DNA of 7,094 bases from an uncultured Lachnospiraceae bacterium (GTDB lineage: Bacteria > Bacillota > Clostridia > Lachnospirales > Lachnospiraceae), in contig USJG01000120.1 in NCBI GenBank assembly GCA_900554925.1, positions 1 to 7,094 of the forward strand. The letters are read 5' to 3'. The notes below the pieces were generated by a model, which saw nothing but the letters and a program-made list of their open reading frames with translations, had not been told where the DNA came from and searched no databases. Made by a program: the position numbers and the translations under genes. Within the stretch, counting starts at the first letter, position 1, and every line of letters starts with the position of its first letter. This document shows, one piece after another, positions 5,142 through 7,094 of the stretch.

Positions 5142-7094
5142 ATGAAATATTCAGAAGACATTATTAATTTAAAAGGAATCGGTGAAAAGACAGCGAAGCT
5201 TTTTTATAAGACAGGCGTCCATACCATAGAAGAATTGCTGCATTATTACCCCCGAGATTATCAAAGCTATGATGCTCCTGTAAAAATTTCCCAGTCAGCG
5301 CAGGGAGAAACTGTTACATTGGAGCTTTTTCTTCCGGCAGCTTTTAAATGGAAAAAGCTTCGCAATCTGACAATAGGAACAGGAGTCTGCAGTGATGGAA
5401 CAGATAAAATTTTCATTACTTACTTCAATACTCCTTATTTAAAAAGCAGGCTTACAGCAGGAAGCAGTTATCTTTTTCGGGGAAAAATAAAGAGTGAAAA
5501 GGGCAAATTTTATATGGATCAGCCGAAAATATTTACCTGGGAAGAATATAAGGACAAAATGAGCCGGCTGCAGCCCTGTTACAGTCTTACAGCGGGCCTT
5601 ACCAACCGAACCGTTGCAAAAGCGGTGGAACAGGCCTTGCAGGGCTTTAGGGAGGATGAGTATTTGCCGGAAGATATCAGGAAGGAGTACAAGCTGATGT
5701 CCAGGGAAAATGCCGTCAGAGGGATTCATTTTCCGGAAAACTGGGAGCAGCTGCTACAGGCCCGCAAAAGACTGGTGTTTGATGAGTTTTTCCTGTTTCT
5801 TTTGTCAGTCCGCAAAATGAAGGAATATAATGAGGCCCTGGATAGCGCCTATCCCATGATAGAGACTGCATGGACCGGACGGTTAATAGAAGCTCTTCCT
5901 TATCGGCTTACAAATGCACAGCAGCGGGTCTGGAGTGAAATCAAAAGAGATTTAAGCTGTGGTAAATGCATGAACAGGCTTGTGCAGGGAGACGTGGGCT
6001 CCGGTAAAACGGTTCTTGCCTTTCTTTCCCTGTTAATGGCTGTCAGCAACGGATACCAGGGGGCGCTGATGGCGCCTACGGAAATATTGGCTGCCCAGCA
6101 TTTTGAACAGATCAGCAGCATGACCAGACAGTATGGCTTACCTTTAAAGCCAGTGTTATTAACCGGTTCTGTAAACGCCGCGGCAAAAAGAGAAATTTAC
6201 AGACAGATAGAGGAAGGGGAAGCCAATGTGATCATAGGGACTCATGCCCTGATACAGGAAAAAGTAAATTATCATAATCTTGCACTGGTGATTACAGATG
6301 AACAGCATCGCTTTGGAGTGAGACAACGGGAAATTTTAAGCGAAAAGGGAGGACAGGCGCACGTGCTGGTCATGAGTGCAACACCTATTCCACGCACACT
6401 GGCAATCATTCTTTATGGGGACCTGCATTTGTCTGTGGTGGACGAGCTGCCGGCAGAGCGGCTTCCCATTAAGAACTGCGTAGTTGATACTTCTTATCGG
6501 AAGAAAGCCTATGAGTTTATTACAAAACAAGTACATGCAGGGCACCAGGTATATGTTATCTGCCCCATGGTGGATGCCGGCGATGAGGGGATGGAAGATA
6601 TTCAGAATGTGACGGACTATGGAGAAAAGCTTCGCAGTCAGCTTCCGGCAGATATCCATGTTGAGATTTTGCATGGAAAAATGAGACCGGCAGATAAAAA
6701 AAGGATTATGGAGGCATTTGCCTTGGGGGACGTGCATGTGCTGGTATCAACTACTGTAATTGAGGTTGGAATTAATGTACCTAATGCAACGGTAATGATG
6801 ATTGAAAATGCGGAGCGGTTTGGCCTTGCACAGCTTCACCAGCTGCGAGGCAGGATCGGAAGAGGTGCAGAGCAGTCCTACTGTATTTTCGTTGATGGTT
6901 CCGGCAAAGGAAATTCCACTGAGCGGTTGAAGATATTAAACAAATCCAATGATGGATTTTATATTGCGGAAGAAGATTTAAAACTGCGAGGGCCGGGAGA
7001 CTTATTTGGAATAAGGCAAAGCGGCGCCATGGAATTTAAAATTGCCGATATTTATCAGGACAGCGAACTTCTGAAAAAAGTCAGTATTACAGTG
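5142..7094 (+). CDS. recG: ATP-dependent DNA helicase RecG (partial, 3' end beyond the window)
   Basis: The frame is open from ATG 5142 to the right edge, giving 651 residues of a protein normally about 680 long, so only a short tail is missing. RecG reverses stalled replication forks and processes Holliday junctions using ATP. The N-terminus (IINLKGIGEKTAKLFYKTGV, about 7-26) leads into the wedge/OB-fold region (about 55-135). Helicase motifs are in order: TNAQQRVW (257-264), Walker A GDVGSGKT (283-290), APTEILAAQH, IIGTHAL, Walker B DEQH (386-389) with RFG, SATPIPRTL (412-420), HGKM, STTVIEVGINVPNA, and motif VI QLHQLRGRIGRG (564-575). The DLKLRGPGDLFGIRQSG block follows. The start has GAGGA (5130-5134) with 7 bp spacing; an ATG at 5128 meets a stop after four codons. 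It sits in the conserved slot after fakA, with the serine dehydratase genes found there in B. subtilis absent. No frameshift is seen. Confidence 0.96.
   Translation, partial: MKYSEDIINLKGIGEKTAKLFYKTGVHTIEELLHYYPRDYQSYDAPVKISQSAQGETVTLELFLPAAFKWKKLRNLTIGTGVCSDGTDKIFITYFNTPYLKSRLTAGSSYLFRGKIKSEKGKFYMDQPKIFTWEEYKDKMSRLQPCYSLTAGLTNRTVAKAVEQALQGFREDEYLPEDIRKEYKLMSRENAVRGIHFPENWEQLLQARKRLVFDEFFLFLLSVRKMKEYNEALDSAYPMIETAWTGRLIEALPYRLTNAQQRVWSEIKRDLSCGKCMNRLVQGDVGSGKTVLAFLSLLMAVSNGYQGALMAPTEILAAQHFEQISSMTRQYGLPLKPVLLTGSVNAAAKREIYRQIEEGEANVIIGTHALIQEKVNYHNLALVITDEQHRFGVRQREILSEKGGQAHVLVMSATPIPRTLAIILYGDLHLSVVDELPAERLPIKNCVVDTSYRKKAYEFITKQVHAGHQVYVICPMVDAGDEGMEDIQNVTDYGEKLRSQLPADIHVEILHGKMRPADKKRIMEAFALGDVHVLVSTTVIEVGINVPNATVMMIENAERFGLAQLHQLRGRIGRGAEQSYCIFVDGSGKGNSTERLKILNKSNDGFYIAEEDLKLRGPGDLFGIRQSGAMEFKIADIYQDSELLKKVSITV

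Noticed and set aside
6336..6737. Minus-strand open frame opposite the recG helicase domain
   Set aside because: The plus strand carries unbroken conserved RecG motifs through this stretch, and the antisense product has no recognisable features.
5142..7094. Possible frameshift or inactivation of recG
   Set aside because: I translated the frame to the window edge. All helicase motifs occur in order in a single frame of exactly 651 codons, so the missing end is due to the window only.

Overview
This window looks like a chromosomal core segment of a low-to-moderate GC, spore-forming member of the Firmicutes, most likely a Lachnospiraceae-type Clostridia. The basis is the gene content (a GerW/YtfJ sporulation protein beside a DUF2953 protein, Gram-positive type FakA, Asp23/Gls24), strong AGGAGG-type ribosome binding sites, and the gene order rpmB (reversed) / asp23 / fakA / recG. 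That order matches the B. subtilis rpmB-yloU-yloV-(sdaAB-sdaAA)-recG neighbourhood with the serine dehydratase genes missing. The taxonomic call is an inference from content and style, not from a database match.

Left half (1-2400, plus strand): a run of five closely spaced co-directional genes that reads as one operon. It holds the 3' end of an unrecognised gene, a membrane-anchored DUF2953 protein (YtfI-like), a GerW/YtfJ-family sporulation protein, a 46-residue two-helix membrane peptide that is easily missed, and a coiled-coil protein ending in a J-domain-like HPD module. The two middle genes point to spore formation or germination. The small peptide and the J-like protein have no assigned function.

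Centre (2401-2990): this is the least ordinary part. A 171-bp imperfect palindrome (2428-2598), able to fold into one long interrupted hairpin, sits between the convergent J-like gene and rpmB. It is followed by the minus-strand terminator of rpmB, then rpmB (L28 with four zinc-binding-type cysteines) with a near-consensus extended -10 promoter, and then a divergent TATAAT promoter for the right-hand operon.

Right half (2991-7094, plus strand): an Asp23/Gls24-family protein and FakA (fatty acid kinase catalytic subunit, GTG start) lie 15 bp apart as a transcription unit closed by a strong intrinsic terminator at 5060-5085. recG follows with its own ribosome binding site and runs off the right edge after 651 codons with all helicase motifs intact.

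I see no defence, phage, CRISPR or biosynthetic system. The best leads are the long palindrome, the J-like coiled-coil protein and the small membrane peptide. The rest is well-conserved housekeeping or sporulation content.
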